From: Christensenella sp. UBA7584
GTDB taxonomy: Bacteria; Bacillota; Clostridia; Christensenellales; UBA1242
Assembly: GCA_002477805.1 (NCBI GenBank)
Contig: DLKQ01000038.1
Coordinates: 7,207-71,206, forward strand
Length of the DNA stretch: 64,000 bases
Reading direction: 5' to 3'
The notes under the pieces were generated by a model. That model had not been told where the DNA came from and made no database searches. It saw only the letters and a program-made list of their open reading frames with translations. How positions within the stretch are numbered: the first letter of the stretch is position 1; each line of letters starts with the position of its first letter. Below, piece after piece: positions 15,122 through 24,480 of the stretch. Position numbers and translations under genes: made by a program.

Positions 15122-16184
15122 AGAAAATAAAATTAGTGCCTACTTAAAAAGTGAAAAATTTAAACCTTCAAAGTTAAGCAAGTACTTTTGGGCACTTAGT
15201 GCTACAATATTTCTTGTTGGTTTTATAATGCTTTGCACTCTAGGGTTTAATTTAGGTCTTGATTTTACCGGTGGAAACATTATGGAAATTAAGGCTGGGG
15301 CACAGATTGAGAATGCTGAAACAAAAGCAAATACTGAAAGAGCTATTCAACAAGTCCTAAATGAAGTTGCGCAGGAATATGGTGGAGTACTTACCCTACA
15401 GAGAGCTCAAATTGTTAACAGTGGGGCTGATGCTAGTTTAAGTTTTCAGTATCAAAATATTGCTGGAAAAAGCACAGAGGAAATGGCTGAAATAAACACA
15501 AAAATTACTGAAGCCTTAAAAGTCAAACTCGCAAGTGTTCTTGCTGGTGATGTTGCTTCAATGGTTCAAGCTTCTGAAAGTAAAAGTGCAAGTGCTAGTG
15601 GAGAATTGTTAACAAATTCATTTTTAGCACTTGGAATAGCTATTATAGCAATTCTTATTTATGTTGCTATTAGGTTTGACTTAATAGGTGGGCTTTCAGC
15701 AGTTATTACGCTATTCCACGATGTAATACTAATGTGTGCACTTGTTGTTATTTTTAGAATTGAGATAAACGCAGCATTTATTGCGGCTATTATTACAATT
15801 TTAGGATATTCTGTAAACAATACTATAGTTGTTTTTGATAGGCTTCGTGAAAATACTAAAAAAGATATTTATGCAGGAAAATCTAACAAAGAGATAGCTG
15901 ATATTTCAGTAAGACAAACTCTAACAAGAACATTCAATACTTCATTTACAACACTCTTAGCGGTAATTTTGTTGGCAATTATTGGTGTTTCTGCAATTCG
16001 TGAATTTATAATTCCTATAATTTTTGGTTTAATTGTAGGAACTTACGCTGCAATATTTATTTCCGCACCACTTTGGGCTACTATTATAACAAATTCTCGT
16101 TTTGATAAAAGAAAAATCAAGCAAAAACAAAATAAAATAGAAAAATCACGCGTGATTGAAGCTGAGGCGCAAGCAATTAAATAA
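15099..16184 (+). CDS. secF: Protein-export membrane protein SecF
   Basis: Partner of SecD. It shows LGLDFTGGNIMEIKAG (about 52-67), a small extracytoplasmic domain with an unusually Ala/Ser-rich part near 150-170, and a helix block with GYSVNNTIVVFDRLREN and RQTLTRTFNTSFTTLL, the conserved SecF signatures. It is 361 residues, somewhat long. GGAGGTAGGAG upstream of the ATG lies inside the secD 3' end. Confidence 0.97.
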   Translation: MNQTSKCKENKISAYLKSEKFKPSKLSKYFWALSATIFLVGFIMLCTLGFNLGLDFTGGNIMEIKAGAQIENAETKANTERAIQQVLNEVAQEYGGVLTLQRAQIVNSGADASLSFQYQNIAGKSTEEMAEINTKITEALKVKLASVLAGDVASMVQASESKSASASGELLTNSFLALGIAIIAILIYVAIRFDLIGGLSAVITLFHDVILMCALVVIFRIEINAAFIAAIITILGYSVNNTIVVFDRLRENTKKDIYAGKSNKEIADISVRQTLTRTFNTSFTTLLAVILLAIIGVSAIREFIIPIIFGLIVGTYAAIFISAPLWATIITNSRFDKRKIKQKQNKIEKSRVIEAEAQAIK

Positions 16185-16188
16185 GATA

Positions 16189-16218
16189 GTAAGCCCTAAT
16201 TTTTAGGGCTTATTTTTC
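16189..16218 (+). terminator. Terminator after secF
   Basis: AAGCCCTAA (16191-16199) pairs with TTAGGGCTT (16203-16211), followed by ATTTTTCG. Confidence 0.8.
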
Positions 16219-16233
16219 GAAAAAAGGAAGAAT

Positions 16234-18624
16234 ATGGAATTTCGTAAAATATCAAATTGTGAAATAAAATCAGAAAGAATAAAAGAGATTTCTCAAAAAT
16301 TTTCAGTAACAGAACCTGTTGCTGAGTTGCTTGTTTGTAGAAATATTAAAACTGATGCAGAAATTCAAAAGTTTTTAAATCCTTCTTTAAATGATTTACA
16401 TAATCCAATGCTTCTTGATGATATGCCTGAGGCTGTTTTAAAAATAAAAGAAGCTATAAAAAATAATAAACGAATTCTAATTTTTGGTGACTATGATGTT
16501 GATGGGATAAGTGCAAGTTATATTTTACTTGACTATTTTGAAAGTCTTGGTACTATAGTTGACGCTTTTTTGCCAAATAGATATGTTGATGGTTATGGGC
16601 TTACAATTGGTGCATTAGACCGTGAAATAGTAAGATTTAACCCTGACCTAATAATTACTGTTGACTGTGGAATAAGTGGGTACAAGGAAGTCGAATATAT
16701 AAAAAGTAAAGGTATAGATGTTATAATAACCGACCACCACGATTGCCCAGAAATTTTACCTGATTGTCTAGTTATTGATGCGAAAAAACCAAATCAAAAA
16801 TACCCGTTTAACGAAATATGTGGAACAGGTGTTGCTTTTAAATTGGTAGAAGCACTATCAAACAGACAAACAGCAATGAAATATCTTCCTATAACAGCTT
16901 TTGCTACTGTCGCTGATATTGTTCCGCTTTTAGATGAGAATAGAGCAATTGTAAAGTTTGGGCTTGACCACAGTATTTCAGATTTTCCTCTTGGAATTGC
17001 AACCCTGGCGAAGGAATTAAAAATTACAGGCAAGTTAACAAGCCAAGATGTCAGCTTTAAGCTTGCACCAAAAATAAATGCTGCTGGGCGAATGGGGAAT
17101 GCTGACCATAGTTTGCAACTTTATAGAGAAAAAGACAAGTCTAAAATAAACAAACTTATTGCTAAACTTTTGGAATATAACATAGAAAGACAAGATATTT
17201 GTACTCTTGTTTATGAAGATTGTGTGACTGAATTGAAAAAAATAAACTTAGCAAACTACAAGGTTATCGTCTTAGCAAAAGATAACTGGAATATCGGCAT
17301 ATTAGGTATTGTTGCTGCTAGAATTGCTGAAGAATACAACAGGCCGACTATCCTTTTAGGTAAAGAAGGTGAGTTTTATAAAGGCTCTTGTAGAAGTTTA
17401 ATGGGGATGAATATTCATAGTTTGCTTACAAAACTTGAAAACCTTTTAACTAGTTATGGTGGTCACACAATGGCGGCGGGAATTACAATTGCTTGTAAAA
17501 ATCTGAATAAATTCAAAAGTACAATTGAAGAAATTGTTGAGAAGGATTTTCCAGACATATTTTTTGTTCCACATAGTGATTATGACCTTGAAATTAATAC
17601 AAAAGATATTAATGCAAAATTTATTGAAGCCTTTTCAAGGCTTGAACCATATGGTTGTCAAAATCCTGTTCCAATATTTAAAATTAATTTTGATAAAAGT
17701 ATTTGCAATCCGATGAAAAATAATTCTCACCATCTTATGGTTCAACTTCCAACAGTAACACTTCTTGCTTTTAATAAGCCAGAATTTTACAATGTAATTA
17801 GCCAACACTCACAAAAAAGTGCTCTTGTAGAACTTCAGGTTGATACATATAGGGGGAACAAGAGTTCCAAAGGTATTATTAAAGCTGTGTGCTTAAATTC
17901 TTGTCCAAATGTCAGTGCGGAGCGAATTGGTGGAGAATATATCAAGCAACTAACGCTTTCTAGCTATGGTCAAAAGCCAAGATTTACAACATATAACAAG
18001 CACAATCTTTGTAAACTTTTTAATCAAAATGACTCTTTTTACGGAACATTAATAATTGCCAATACGCTTCAGAGTTATAAACAGTTTATTGAGCAAAAAA
18101 AATGTACAAAAAATGTGGTTTGTTTTGAGTATTTGACTCTAACAAATTCAAATGGATTCAATACACTTTGTTTGTGTCCAAGTATTTTTAACAACTTAAA
18201 TAACTTTAATAGGGTAATTCTACTTGATAGCGTCCTTGATGAAGCATATCTTGTATACCTTAACAACAAAACGAATGCAGAAATTTTCCTTCCACAAAAT
18301 TCACCTTTTTTGTATGCACCTTTCAAGTCAATAGATCTCTCAAGGAAAGTTTTTGGCGAGTATTTTAACCTTATTAAAATGGCAAACAAACAAAATGTTG
18401 TTGGTTTTGATGATTTTAATTATTTTAACAAATTAAAACGCCTTAACAAAAATATTAATTATGTTCAGTTTGTTGCAAGTGTAAATACATTTGAGCAACT
18501 TGGAATTATCAATATTTATGACGTTGTTGGAAACTATTTTATAGAAGTGAACTCTGGTACTACAAGTTCACTTGAAAAATCAAACTTTTACAATAAATTA
18601 TCACTTATTTTAAAAACATATTAA
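16234..18624 (+). CDS. recJ: Single-stranded-DNA exonuclease RecJ
   Basis: 5'-3' ssDNA exonuclease for recombination and mismatch repair. DHH-family motifs are present: FGDYDVDGISASY (about 87-99), VDCGISG and TDHHD, then the DHHA1 region with GRMGNADHSL and SYGGHTMAAGI. At 796 residues it has the extended C-terminal region of Firmicutes RecJ (about 570-796), which is poorly conserved here. The gene follows the secF terminator by about 20 bases, with AAAAAGGAAG before the ATG; no separate promoter is obvious. Confidence 0.95.
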   Translation: MEFRKISNCEIKSERIKEISQKFSVTEPVAELLVCRNIKTDAEIQKFLNPSLNDLHNPMLLDDMPEAVLKIKEAIKNNKRILIFGDYDVDGISASYILLDYFESLGTIVDAFLPNRYVDGYGLTIGALDREIVRFNPDLIITVDCGISGYKEVEYIKSKGIDVIITDHHDCPEILPDCLVIDAKKPNQKYPFNEICGTGVAFKLVEALSNRQTAMKYLPITAFATVADIVPLLDENRAIVKFGLDHSISDFPLGIATLAKELKITGKLTSQDVSFKLAPKINAAGRMGNADHSLQLYREKDKSKINKLIAKLLEYNIERQDICTLVYEDCVTELKKINLANYKVIVLAKDNWNIGILGIVAARIAEEYNRPTILLGKEGEFYKGSCRSLMGMNIHSLLTKLENLLTSYGGHTMAAGITIACKNLNKFKSTIEEIVEKDFPDIFFVPHSDYDLEINTKDINAKFIEAFSRLEPYGCQNPVPIFKINFDKSICNPMKNNSHHLMVQLPTVTLLAFNKPEFYNVISQHSQKSALVELQVDTYRGNKSSKGIIKAVCLNSCPNVSAERIGGEYIKQLTLSSYGQKPRFTTYNKHNLCKLFNQNDSFYGTLIIANTLQSYKQFIEQKKCTKNVVCFEYLTLTNSNGFNTLCLCPSIFNNLNNFNRVILLDSVLDEAYLVYLNNKTNAEIFLPQNSPFLYAPFKSIDLSRKVFGEYFNLIKMANKQNVVGFDDFNYFNKLKRLNKNINYVQFVASVNTFEQLGIINIYDVVGNYFIEVNSGTTSSLEKSNFYNKLSLILKTY

Positions 18625-18633
18625 GGAGCAATG

Positions 18634-19809
18634 ATGGCACGATTTCATTTGCCAAAAGCAAAAACCAAACCTAAAGATTATAGCCAATTTCCTTGGACGG
18701 AAGAGTTTAGATGCAAATATCCTGTGCAAAAAGTTATTGAAATGATGGATAGTGAACAGATTTCTCTTGAAAAACTTGTTAATCATCTTCATTTTTATCG
18801 TAATTGGGATAGGGATAAAGCAGAACTTGTAAAAGAAGCGGTTTTAAATGAAACAAAGCTTATAAAAAATGATCAAGAAATCAATATTGTTATTAATATC
18901 CCTTTTTGTGGCTTTAGATGTTTTAATTGTAATAATGTGATGTATGAAAAAGACAAAAATCAGGACATTTATCCTTATTTTTTTGAAGCACTCAAAAAAG
19001 AAATAGAATCAACAAAAGAGATAATAAAAAACAATTATTATATAGTTAGAAATCTGTGTTTTACAGGAAATTTGCTTGCTCTTGAAACTGACAAGATTGA
19101 ATGGCTATTAAAGAGTTTAAATTTTACATTTTGCAATATTTTTGTAGAACTAGGGGCACCGACATTTGTTGTTCCAGAAAAATTAGAAATTTTAAAGAAA
19201 TATAATGTTTCCAGAATTATTATAAACGCCCTTACATTTAACACCATTTCGTTACGAAAACTTTGTAGAAGATTTGAATTTAAGGATTTTTATAAAGCAT
19301 ACAAAATCATTCTGTCATTTGGATTTGAGACTAGTTTTGAGATGGTTGTTGGGCTGTTAGATGAAAAAGAATTGAGACTAACTAGAAATCTTGAACTTGC
19401 TTGTGATTTAGGGGCTAGTAATATAGATATTTACGCTAATCATTGCAGAAATATCACAGAAGCTAACATCACGAAACAGCAATTTATTGAGGAAAAAAGA
19501 AGACTTTTTGATGTGGCAAACAAGTTTATGTTAAAGCGTGGATACAAGCCTTACTTTTTGTATATGTCAGAAATTGAAGATGGCTGTTTTGAAAATGTGG
19601 GCTGGGCATTGCCAGGAATGGCTTGTACGTTTATGAAAGATAAAGTTGAAATGGTCTCAACAACGATTGGGCTTGGAACTCAGGCTGAAAGTTTGCTAGT
19701 ACATAATATTGGAAATAAAAAAGAAACTATGAAAAATCCTTATGATATATCGTTATATGTTTTTGGCATTAATGAAATTATAGAAAAAAAGCACGAATTT
19801 TTTAGTTAA
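18634..19809 (+). CDS. Divergent HemZ-like radical SAM protein
   Basis: 391 residues resembling oxygen-independent coproporphyrinogen dehydrogenases of the HemZ/HemN group. The iron-sulfur motif is present as IPFCGFRCFNC (Cys 92, 96, 99), and LEILKKYNVSRIIINALTF and FGFETSFEMVVGLLDE match the barrel. However, the GGGTPT motif that contacts SAM is replaced by LCFTGNLLALE, and the usual Tyr before the third Cys is Asn. So it may have a different or lost activity. ATG at 18634 is preferred over 18631 because AAGGAG then sits five bases upstream; the site overlaps the recJ stop. Sure of the superfamily, unsure of substrate. Confidence 0.75.
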   Translation: MARFHLPKAKTKPKDYSQFPWTEEFRCKYPVQKVIEMMDSEQISLEKLVNHLHFYRNWDRDKAELVKEAVLNETKLIKNDQEINIVINIPFCGFRCFNCNNVMYEKDKNQDIYPYFFEALKKEIESTKEIIKNNYYIVRNLCFTGNLLALETDKIEWLLKSLNFTFCNIFVELGAPTFVVPEKLEILKKYNVSRIIINALTFNTISLRKLCRRFEFKDFYKAYKIILSFGFETSFEMVVGLLDEKELRLTRNLELACDLGASNIDIYANHCRNITEANITKQQFIEEKRRLFDVANKFMLKRGYKPYFLYMSEIEDGCFENVGWALPGMACTFMKDKVEMVSTTIGLGTQAESLLVHNIGNKKETMKNPYDISLYVFGINEIIEKKHEFFS

Positions 19810-19813
19810 ACCC

Positions 19814-19842
19814 TTTACAAAACAATTGGTATATGGTATATT
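19814..19842 (+). promoter_or_regulatory. Promoter of rpsO
   Basis: TTTACA (19814-19819) and TATATT (19837-19842), spacer 17 bp. The leader before rpsO is about 75 bases and contains GAGGA/TCCTC at 19866-19880. Confidence 0.65.
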
Positions 19843-19862
19843 TAATTGTACATTATTCATAG

Positions 19863-19885
19863 TTAGAGGAATACTCCTCCTTTTA
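19863..19885 (+). promoter_or_regulatory. Hairpin in the rpsO leader
   Basis: GAGGA and TCCTC (within 19866-19880) form a short stem followed by CTTTTAC. S15 mRNAs often carry leader structures bound by S15 itself, so a regulatory role is possible; the stem is short and could be a weak attenuator. Confidence 0.3.
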
Positions 19886-19925
19886 CTCTGAATTTGGATT
19901 AAAAATTTCATATGGAGGATAAAAA

Positions 19926-20180
19926 ATGAAAGCAAAATTAGAAGTAATTCAAGAATTTCAACGTAAAGAGGGAGACACAGGTTCTCCAGAAGTTCAAATT
20001 GCTCTTCTTACAAACAGAATTAGACATCTTACAGAGCATTTGAAAGTTCACCCAAAAGACAATCACACACGTCGTGGTCTTTTGAAATTAGTTGGAAAAC
20101 GCAAGGGCTTGCTTAGATATCTTGAAAAAACAGACCTTGAAAAATTCCGCTTGTTGAAAGAACAATTAGAACTTAGATAG
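19926..20180 (+). CDS. rpsO: 30S ribosomal protein S15
   Basis: Primary 16S rRNA binding protein. Family pattern is complete: [36 protein letters not shown], and [13 protein letters not shown]. It is 84 residues, a little short at the N-terminus compared with the usual 89. TATGGAGGATAAAA precedes the ATG. As in Bacillus it is followed by pnp. Confidence 0.98.
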   Translation: MKAKLEVIQEFQRKEGDTGSPEVQIALLTNRIRHLTEHLKVHPKDNHTRRGLLKLVGKRKGLLRYLEKTDLEKFRLLKEQLELR

Positions 20181-20185
20181 TTTTT

Positions 20186-20217
20186 AGCGAAGGTTTTAAC
20201 AATCTTCGCTTTTATTT
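20186..20217 (+). terminator. Attenuator between rpsO and pnp
   Basis: AGCGAAG (20186-20192) pairs with CTTCGCT (20204-20210), followed by TTTATTT. Some readthrough into pnp is expected. Confidence 0.65.
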
Positions 20218-20238
20218 AAATAAAAAGGAATCATATAT

Positions 20239-22332
20239 ATGACAAATCATAAAATTTATACAACTACTATTGGTGGAAAAGAAGTTACTGTTGAGGTTGG
20301 TAAATACGCTCAACAAAGTGATGGAAGTTGCGTGATAAGATGCCAAGATACCGTGGTAATGGTTAATGCAAATATTGCAAATAACGCTCGTGAAGGTGTT
20401 GATTTTTTACCTCTTAGTGTTGATTATGAAGAAAAAATGTATGCGGTTGGGAAAATTCCTGGTGGTTACAAACGCAGAGAAGGGCGTGCTTCTGATGGTG
20501 CGATTCTTGTTTCACGTCTCATTGATAGGCCATTAAGACCACTTTTCCATAAAAATTTTTATTGTGATACAACAGTTGTGGCAACAGTTTTATCTGTTGA
20601 CCCAGATTGTTCTCCAGAACCTTTTGCGATGCTTGGTGGTTCTATTGCATTGTCGATATCAAAAGCTCCGTTTAATGGGCCTACTGGTAGCGTTGTTGTA
20701 GGTCTTGTTGATGATGGGTTTGTTATCAATCCTGATGCTGGTCAGAGAGAAAAAAGTAACTTACATCTTACAGTAAGTGGGACAAAAGAGGCTGTAATGA
20801 TGGTTGAGGCTAGTGCAAACGAAGTAAGCGAAGAAAAAATTATAGATGCAATTTTGTTTGCTCACGAAGAAATAAAGAAACAAGTTGAATTTCAAGAACA
20901 GATAATGAAAGAGGTTGGAAGAGAAAAAATAGTACTTTCTGAAGATGATAGCGAACTTGTAGAGATGCAAAAAAGTGTACGTGAATATGCTTTTCCTCTT
21001 TTAAAAGAAGCATTGGAAGAAGTTGATAACGATTGTAGAACAGAAAAGTGTAAAATTGTTCAAGAAAATGTTTTAGAGTATTTTTCTGAGCAATATGAGG
21101 GAAAAACACAGCAAATACTTGCTGAGTTGTTTAAAATAACAAAAGAAATAGTAAGATATAATACACTAATAAAAGAAAGACGAATTGATGGCCGTAAATA
21201 TGATGAAATTCGTCCTATTTGGTGTGAAACGAGTCTTTTACCTAGAGTTCATGGTAGTGCGGTGTTTACAAGAGGTAAAACTCAAGCATTAACTACCTGT
21301 ACATTAGGAATGATGAATGAGGCTCAGAGTATTGAAGGTATTGATGAGGAAGAGCAAAAAAGGTATATGCATCATTATAATATGCCTGCTTATGCGAATG
21401 GTGAAGCAAGAGGATTAAAAGGTCCAGGAAGGCGTGAAATCGGTCACGGAGCTTTAGGAGAACGTGCTATTTTGCCTGTTTTGCCTTCTGAAGAAGAATT
21501 TCCATATGCGATTCGAACGGTTAGTGAGATTTTAAGTAGTAATGGGTCAACTTCCCAAGCTGCTGTATGTGGTTCTTCTCTTGCTCTGATGGATGCTGGT
21601 GTTCCAATTAAGTCTGCAGTTAGTGGTATTGCTATGGGACTTATGAAAGATAGTGAGAGCGGTAAAATTGCAATTCTTAGTGATATACAAGGCGAAGAGG
21701 ATTTTTTTGGAGATATGGATTTTAAAGTTGCTGGGACTCCAAAAGGAATAACTGCTATACAGATGGACATAAAGATAAATGGAGTAGATGAAAAAATTTT
21801 ATCAATGGCTTTAAATCAAGCGAAACAAGGCAGGGCTTTTATTCTTGATAAAATGATGCAAGCAATAGATAAACCTAGGTTATGTGTATCAAAATATGCA
21901 CCTAAAATAATAACTTTCCAAATTGACCCTGAAAAAATTGGAGATGTTGTTGGGAAAAATGGAAAAGTTATTAACAAGATAATTGCCATAACAGGTGTAA
22001 AAATAGATATTTCTGATGAAGGAAAGGTTGATATTGGAAGTCAAGATCAAGCTATGTGCGAACAAGCAAAAGAAATTATTCTAAGTATTGTAACTCCAGT
22101 TGAGAAAGGTAAAATCTATGATGGGATTGTTTCTAAAATTTCAGCATTTGGAGCTTTTGTGGAATTTGGATTTAATAAGGAAGGAATGATACATATTTCT
22201 AAACTTTCAGACAAAAGAGTTGAAAAGGTTGAAGATGTTGTAAAGGTGCAAGACAAAGTTAAGGTTGAAGTTATAAATATAGATGAAAAATCAAGAATCG
22301 ATTTGAAGCTAATTGAAGTAATGAAGCACTGA
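20239..22332 (+). CDS. pnp: Polyribonucleotide nucleotidyltransferase (PNPase)
   Basis: Phosphorolytic 3'-5' exoribonuclease of the mRNA decay machinery. It has two RNase PH domains (about 10-140 and 310-460) with GGYKRREGRASDGAIL and FTRGKTQAL, the core motif GEEDFFGDMDFKVAGT, a KH domain (about 560-610, GKNGKVINKI) and an S1 domain (GAFVEFGFNKEGMIHISKLS) at the end. It is 697 residues, the family norm. RNase Y, its usual partner, is at 30129. Confidence 0.98.
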   Translation: MTNHKIYTTTIGGKEVTVEVGKYAQQSDGSCVIRCQDTVVMVNANIANNAREGVDFLPLSVDYEEKMYAVGKIPGGYKRREGRASDGAILVSRLIDRPLRPLFHKNFYCDTTVVATVLSVDPDCSPEPFAMLGGSIALSISKAPFNGPTGSVVVGLVDDGFVINPDAGQREKSNLHLTVSGTKEAVMMVEASANEVSEEKIIDAILFAHEEIKKQVEFQEQIMKEVGREKIVLSEDDSELVEMQKSVREYAFPLLKEALEEVDNDCRTEKCKIVQENVLEYFSEQYEGKTQQILAELFKITKEIVRYNTLIKERRIDGRKYDEIRPIWCETSLLPRVHGSAVFTRGKTQALTTCTLGMMNEAQSIEGIDEEEQKRYMHHYNMPAYANGEARGLKGPGRREIGHGALGERAILPVLPSEEEFPYAIRTVSEILSSNGSTSQAAVCGSSLALMDAGVPIKSAVSGIAMGLMKDSESGKIAILSDIQGEEDFFGDMDFKVAGTPKGITAIQMDIKINGVDEKILSMALNQAKQGRAFILDKMMQAIDKPRLCVSKYAPKIITFQIDPEKIGDVVGKNGKVINKIIAITGVKIDISDEGKVDIGSQDQAMCEQAKEIILSIVTPVEKGKIYDGIVSKISAFGAFVEFGFNKEGMIHISKLSDKRVEKVEDVVKVQDKVKVEVINIDEKSRIDLKLIEVMKH

Positions 22333-22405
22333 TAAAGTACTTTTCATTTTTTTACTATGAGTTGTATGTGGTATATAAGACTCGGGAACGTCATATCTTT
22401 AATAT

Positions 22406-23131
22406 ATGGAAAAGAAAATTAAAAAGTGGCTTGTACCACTATTTAGCAATTTTGCAATTATTCTTATGTTAGCTATGCTTTCTGTACTGACTTTTACAAA
22501 CCAAAGTAAAACGGTTTTTGTGAACGAAACAGAGGGACTATACTATAATGGAAACGAAAATAACCCAAATGTTTCGCTTATGATAAATGTATATTGGGGA
22601 AATGAATATCTTGAGGAAATGCTTGACACTCTAAAAGAATATGATATAAAAACAACTTTTTTTGTAGGTGGAAGTTGGGTTGCAAAGTATCCAGAACTTT
22701 TTATGAGAATTTATAATGATGGTCACGAAATTGGTAATCACGGTTTTAATCATAAGGACCACGATAAACTAAATTATACTCAAAATCAAACTGAAATTTT
22801 AGCAAATCATAAAATAGTAAAAGAATACACTGATAAGGATATGAAATTGTTTGCTCCACCATCTGGAGCTTTTTCGTCAACCACATTACAAGTTGCAAAT
22901 GAACTTGGATATGATACTATTATGTGGAGTAAAGATACAATAGATTGGAGAGATCAAGATAAAGATTTAATTTTTAAGCGTGCAACAACCAAAATAAAAA
23001 ACGGCGACTTAATTCTTATGCATCCAACTAGGTGTACAAGTTTGGCTTTAAAAGATATAATTACAAGTTTGCAAACACAAGGTTTTAAAATTGTTACAGT
23101 TTCTAAAAATATTTACACCGATATTGATTGA
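22406..23131 (+). CDS. YlxY-like polysaccharide deacetylase homologue lacking the Asp-Asp motif
   Basis: 241 residues: N-terminal membrane anchor (about 10-28), then a NodB fold. The position pnp-this-M16 peptidase matches Bacillus pnpA-ylxY-mlpA, which supports a YlxY-type assignment. The motif HGFNH (around 113-117) and APPSGAF are present, but the TFDDGP stretch that supplies the catalytic and one metal Asp is replaced by MINVYWGNEY. Deacetylase activity is therefore doubtful; a binding or altered role is possible. There is no good ribosome site before the ATG at 22406. Confidence 0.75.
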   Translation: MEKKIKKWLVPLFSNFAIILMLAMLSVLTFTNQSKTVFVNETEGLYYNGNENNPNVSLMINVYWGNEYLEEMLDTLKEYDIKTTFFVGGSWVAKYPELFMRIYNDGHEIGNHGFNHKDHDKLNYTQNQTEILANHKIVKEYTDKDMKLFAPPSGAFSSTTLQVANELGYDTIMWSKDTIDWRDQDKDLIFKRATTKIKNGDLILMHPTRCTSLALKDIITSLQTQGFKIVTVSKNIYTDID

Positions 23132-23156
23132 TTTTTTTTATACAAATTGCTATAAT
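23128..23156 (+). promoter_or_regulatory. Promoter of the M16 peptidase gene
   Basis: TTGATT (23128-23133), 17-bp spacer ending TGC, and TATAAT (23151-23156), so an extended -10 as well. It overlaps the stop of the deacetylase homologue. Confidence 0.75.
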
Positions 23157-23179
23157 GATAGGTATGTAGAGGTGAAATT

Positions 23180-24448
23180 ATGTTAACTTTAAAAACCTAT
23201 CCTTGTGGTCTAAGACTTGTTATTGATTATTTACCGGACAGACAAGTTGAAAATGTTGCTTTTTTTGTAGCTTCGGGTGCGGGGTATGATTTAGAAAATA
23301 AAGAAGGAATTGCACATTTTTATGAGCATATGTTCTTTAAGAGTACCAAAAATAGAAGTAGTTATGATGTAAACTTACAGCTTGACAATTTGGGTGCGGG
23401 TGGAAATGCTTACACTGGGCACGACAAAACTTGTTATTATAGTAAGGTAACAACAGATCAAACTGAAAAACTTTTTGAACTACTGAGTGACTGTTTTTTT
23501 AACGGACTTTTTCTTGATGAAGAGATTAGGACTGAAAAAGGTGTAGTTTGCAGTGAGATAGACAGATACCAAGACGATTATCTAGATTGTTCAATAGAAG
23601 CTTTTAATAAAATATTTTTTGACGGAACTAGTTATTCTCATCCTATATTGGGTAGTAAAGAAAGTGTTATGAGTATAACATCAGAGGATTTAAAAGAGTA
23701 TCGTAAAAAAAATAATACTGCAGAACATCTGATAATTTCTGTTGCTGGTGGAGTTTGTCCAGAGGAAATTGAAAGATTTGTAAAAAAATATGTCCTCCCT
23801 AATTTTGAAGGAGTAGGCGAACCTGTTGTTTATTCAAACGCCGAGCAGACAATTTTTAAACCTAAACAAAATCTTGTTTTTACACAAAAAACAACAGAAC
23901 AAGTGTATCTTTTTTACGGTTGTCCAATTGAGAGAATTGATAATGAAAAATTTATTCTTTCAAGGATTGGTTCAATTTTGTTTGGTGGGGTTATGAGTTC
24001 TAGATTGTTTCAAAGACTTAGAGAAAAAGAAGGGCTTGTATACTCAGTTAGTTCAAGTGTTGACAGTTTGGCTGTAAGTGGTTGTTTTACTTCATTTTTA
24101 ATTACAAATAAATCAAATGCCAAAAAGGCAATTTTAGCCTTTAAAGATGAAATAGACAATTTTCTAGAAAAAGGGTTTTCTGAATCGGAATTGGAGAATG
24201 GGAAAACACTTCTTAAAGCCAATTTAAAAATATCAAATGACAATCTAAGTACAAGAACAATCCGTAATGCTTCTTATATTCTAGACAAAGGAAAATGTTT
24301 TGATATTGATGAAGAGATACAAAAAATCGATTCATTAGCACTGCAAGATTTAAACAGTCACTTTAGAAATATTTTGATAAATAAAAATTATATTGTTAGC
24401 ATTTGTGCAAATGAAAACGACTTGAATGTTTTGGAATTATTAAAATAA
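23180..24448 (+). CDS. M16 family zinc peptidase (MlpA/YmxG-like)
   Basis: 422-residue processing-peptidase-type protein. The inverted zinc motif HFYEH lies in GIAHFYEHMFFK (about 44-48), with the downstream Glu in EKGVVCSEIDRY. Two M16 repeats are visible, with RLFQRLREKEGLVYS in the second. In Bacillus the pnp-linked homologue (mlpA/ymxG) influences protease expression; substrate unknown here. AGAGGTG before the ATG, own promoter upstream, ftsK 32 bases downstream. Confidence 0.9.
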   Translation: MLTLKTYPCGLRLVIDYLPDRQVENVAFFVASGAGYDLENKEGIAHFYEHMFFKSTKNRSSYDVNLQLDNLGAGGNAYTGHDKTCYYSKVTTDQTEKLFELLSDCFFNGLFLDEEIRTEKGVVCSEIDRYQDDYLDCSIEAFNKIFFDGTSYSHPILGSKESVMSITSEDLKEYRKKNNTAEHLIISVAGGVCPEEIERFVKKYVLPNFEGVGEPVVYSNAEQTIFKPKQNLVFTQKTTEQVYLFYGCPIERIDNEKFILSRIGSILFGGVMSSRLFQRLREKEGLVYSVSSSVDSLAVSGCFTSFLITNKSNAKKAILAFKDEIDNFLEKGFSESELENGKTLLKANLKISNDNLSTRTIRNASYILDKGKCFDIDEEIQKIDSLALQDLNSHFRNILINKNYIVSICANENDLNVLELLK

Positions 24449-24480
24449 TTTAGGGAAAAATTAAAAATTAGGAGAAAAGA

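Noticed and set aside
20761..21770. Minus-strand frames inside pnp
   Set aside because: Opposite a fully conserved PNPase; no independent evidence.
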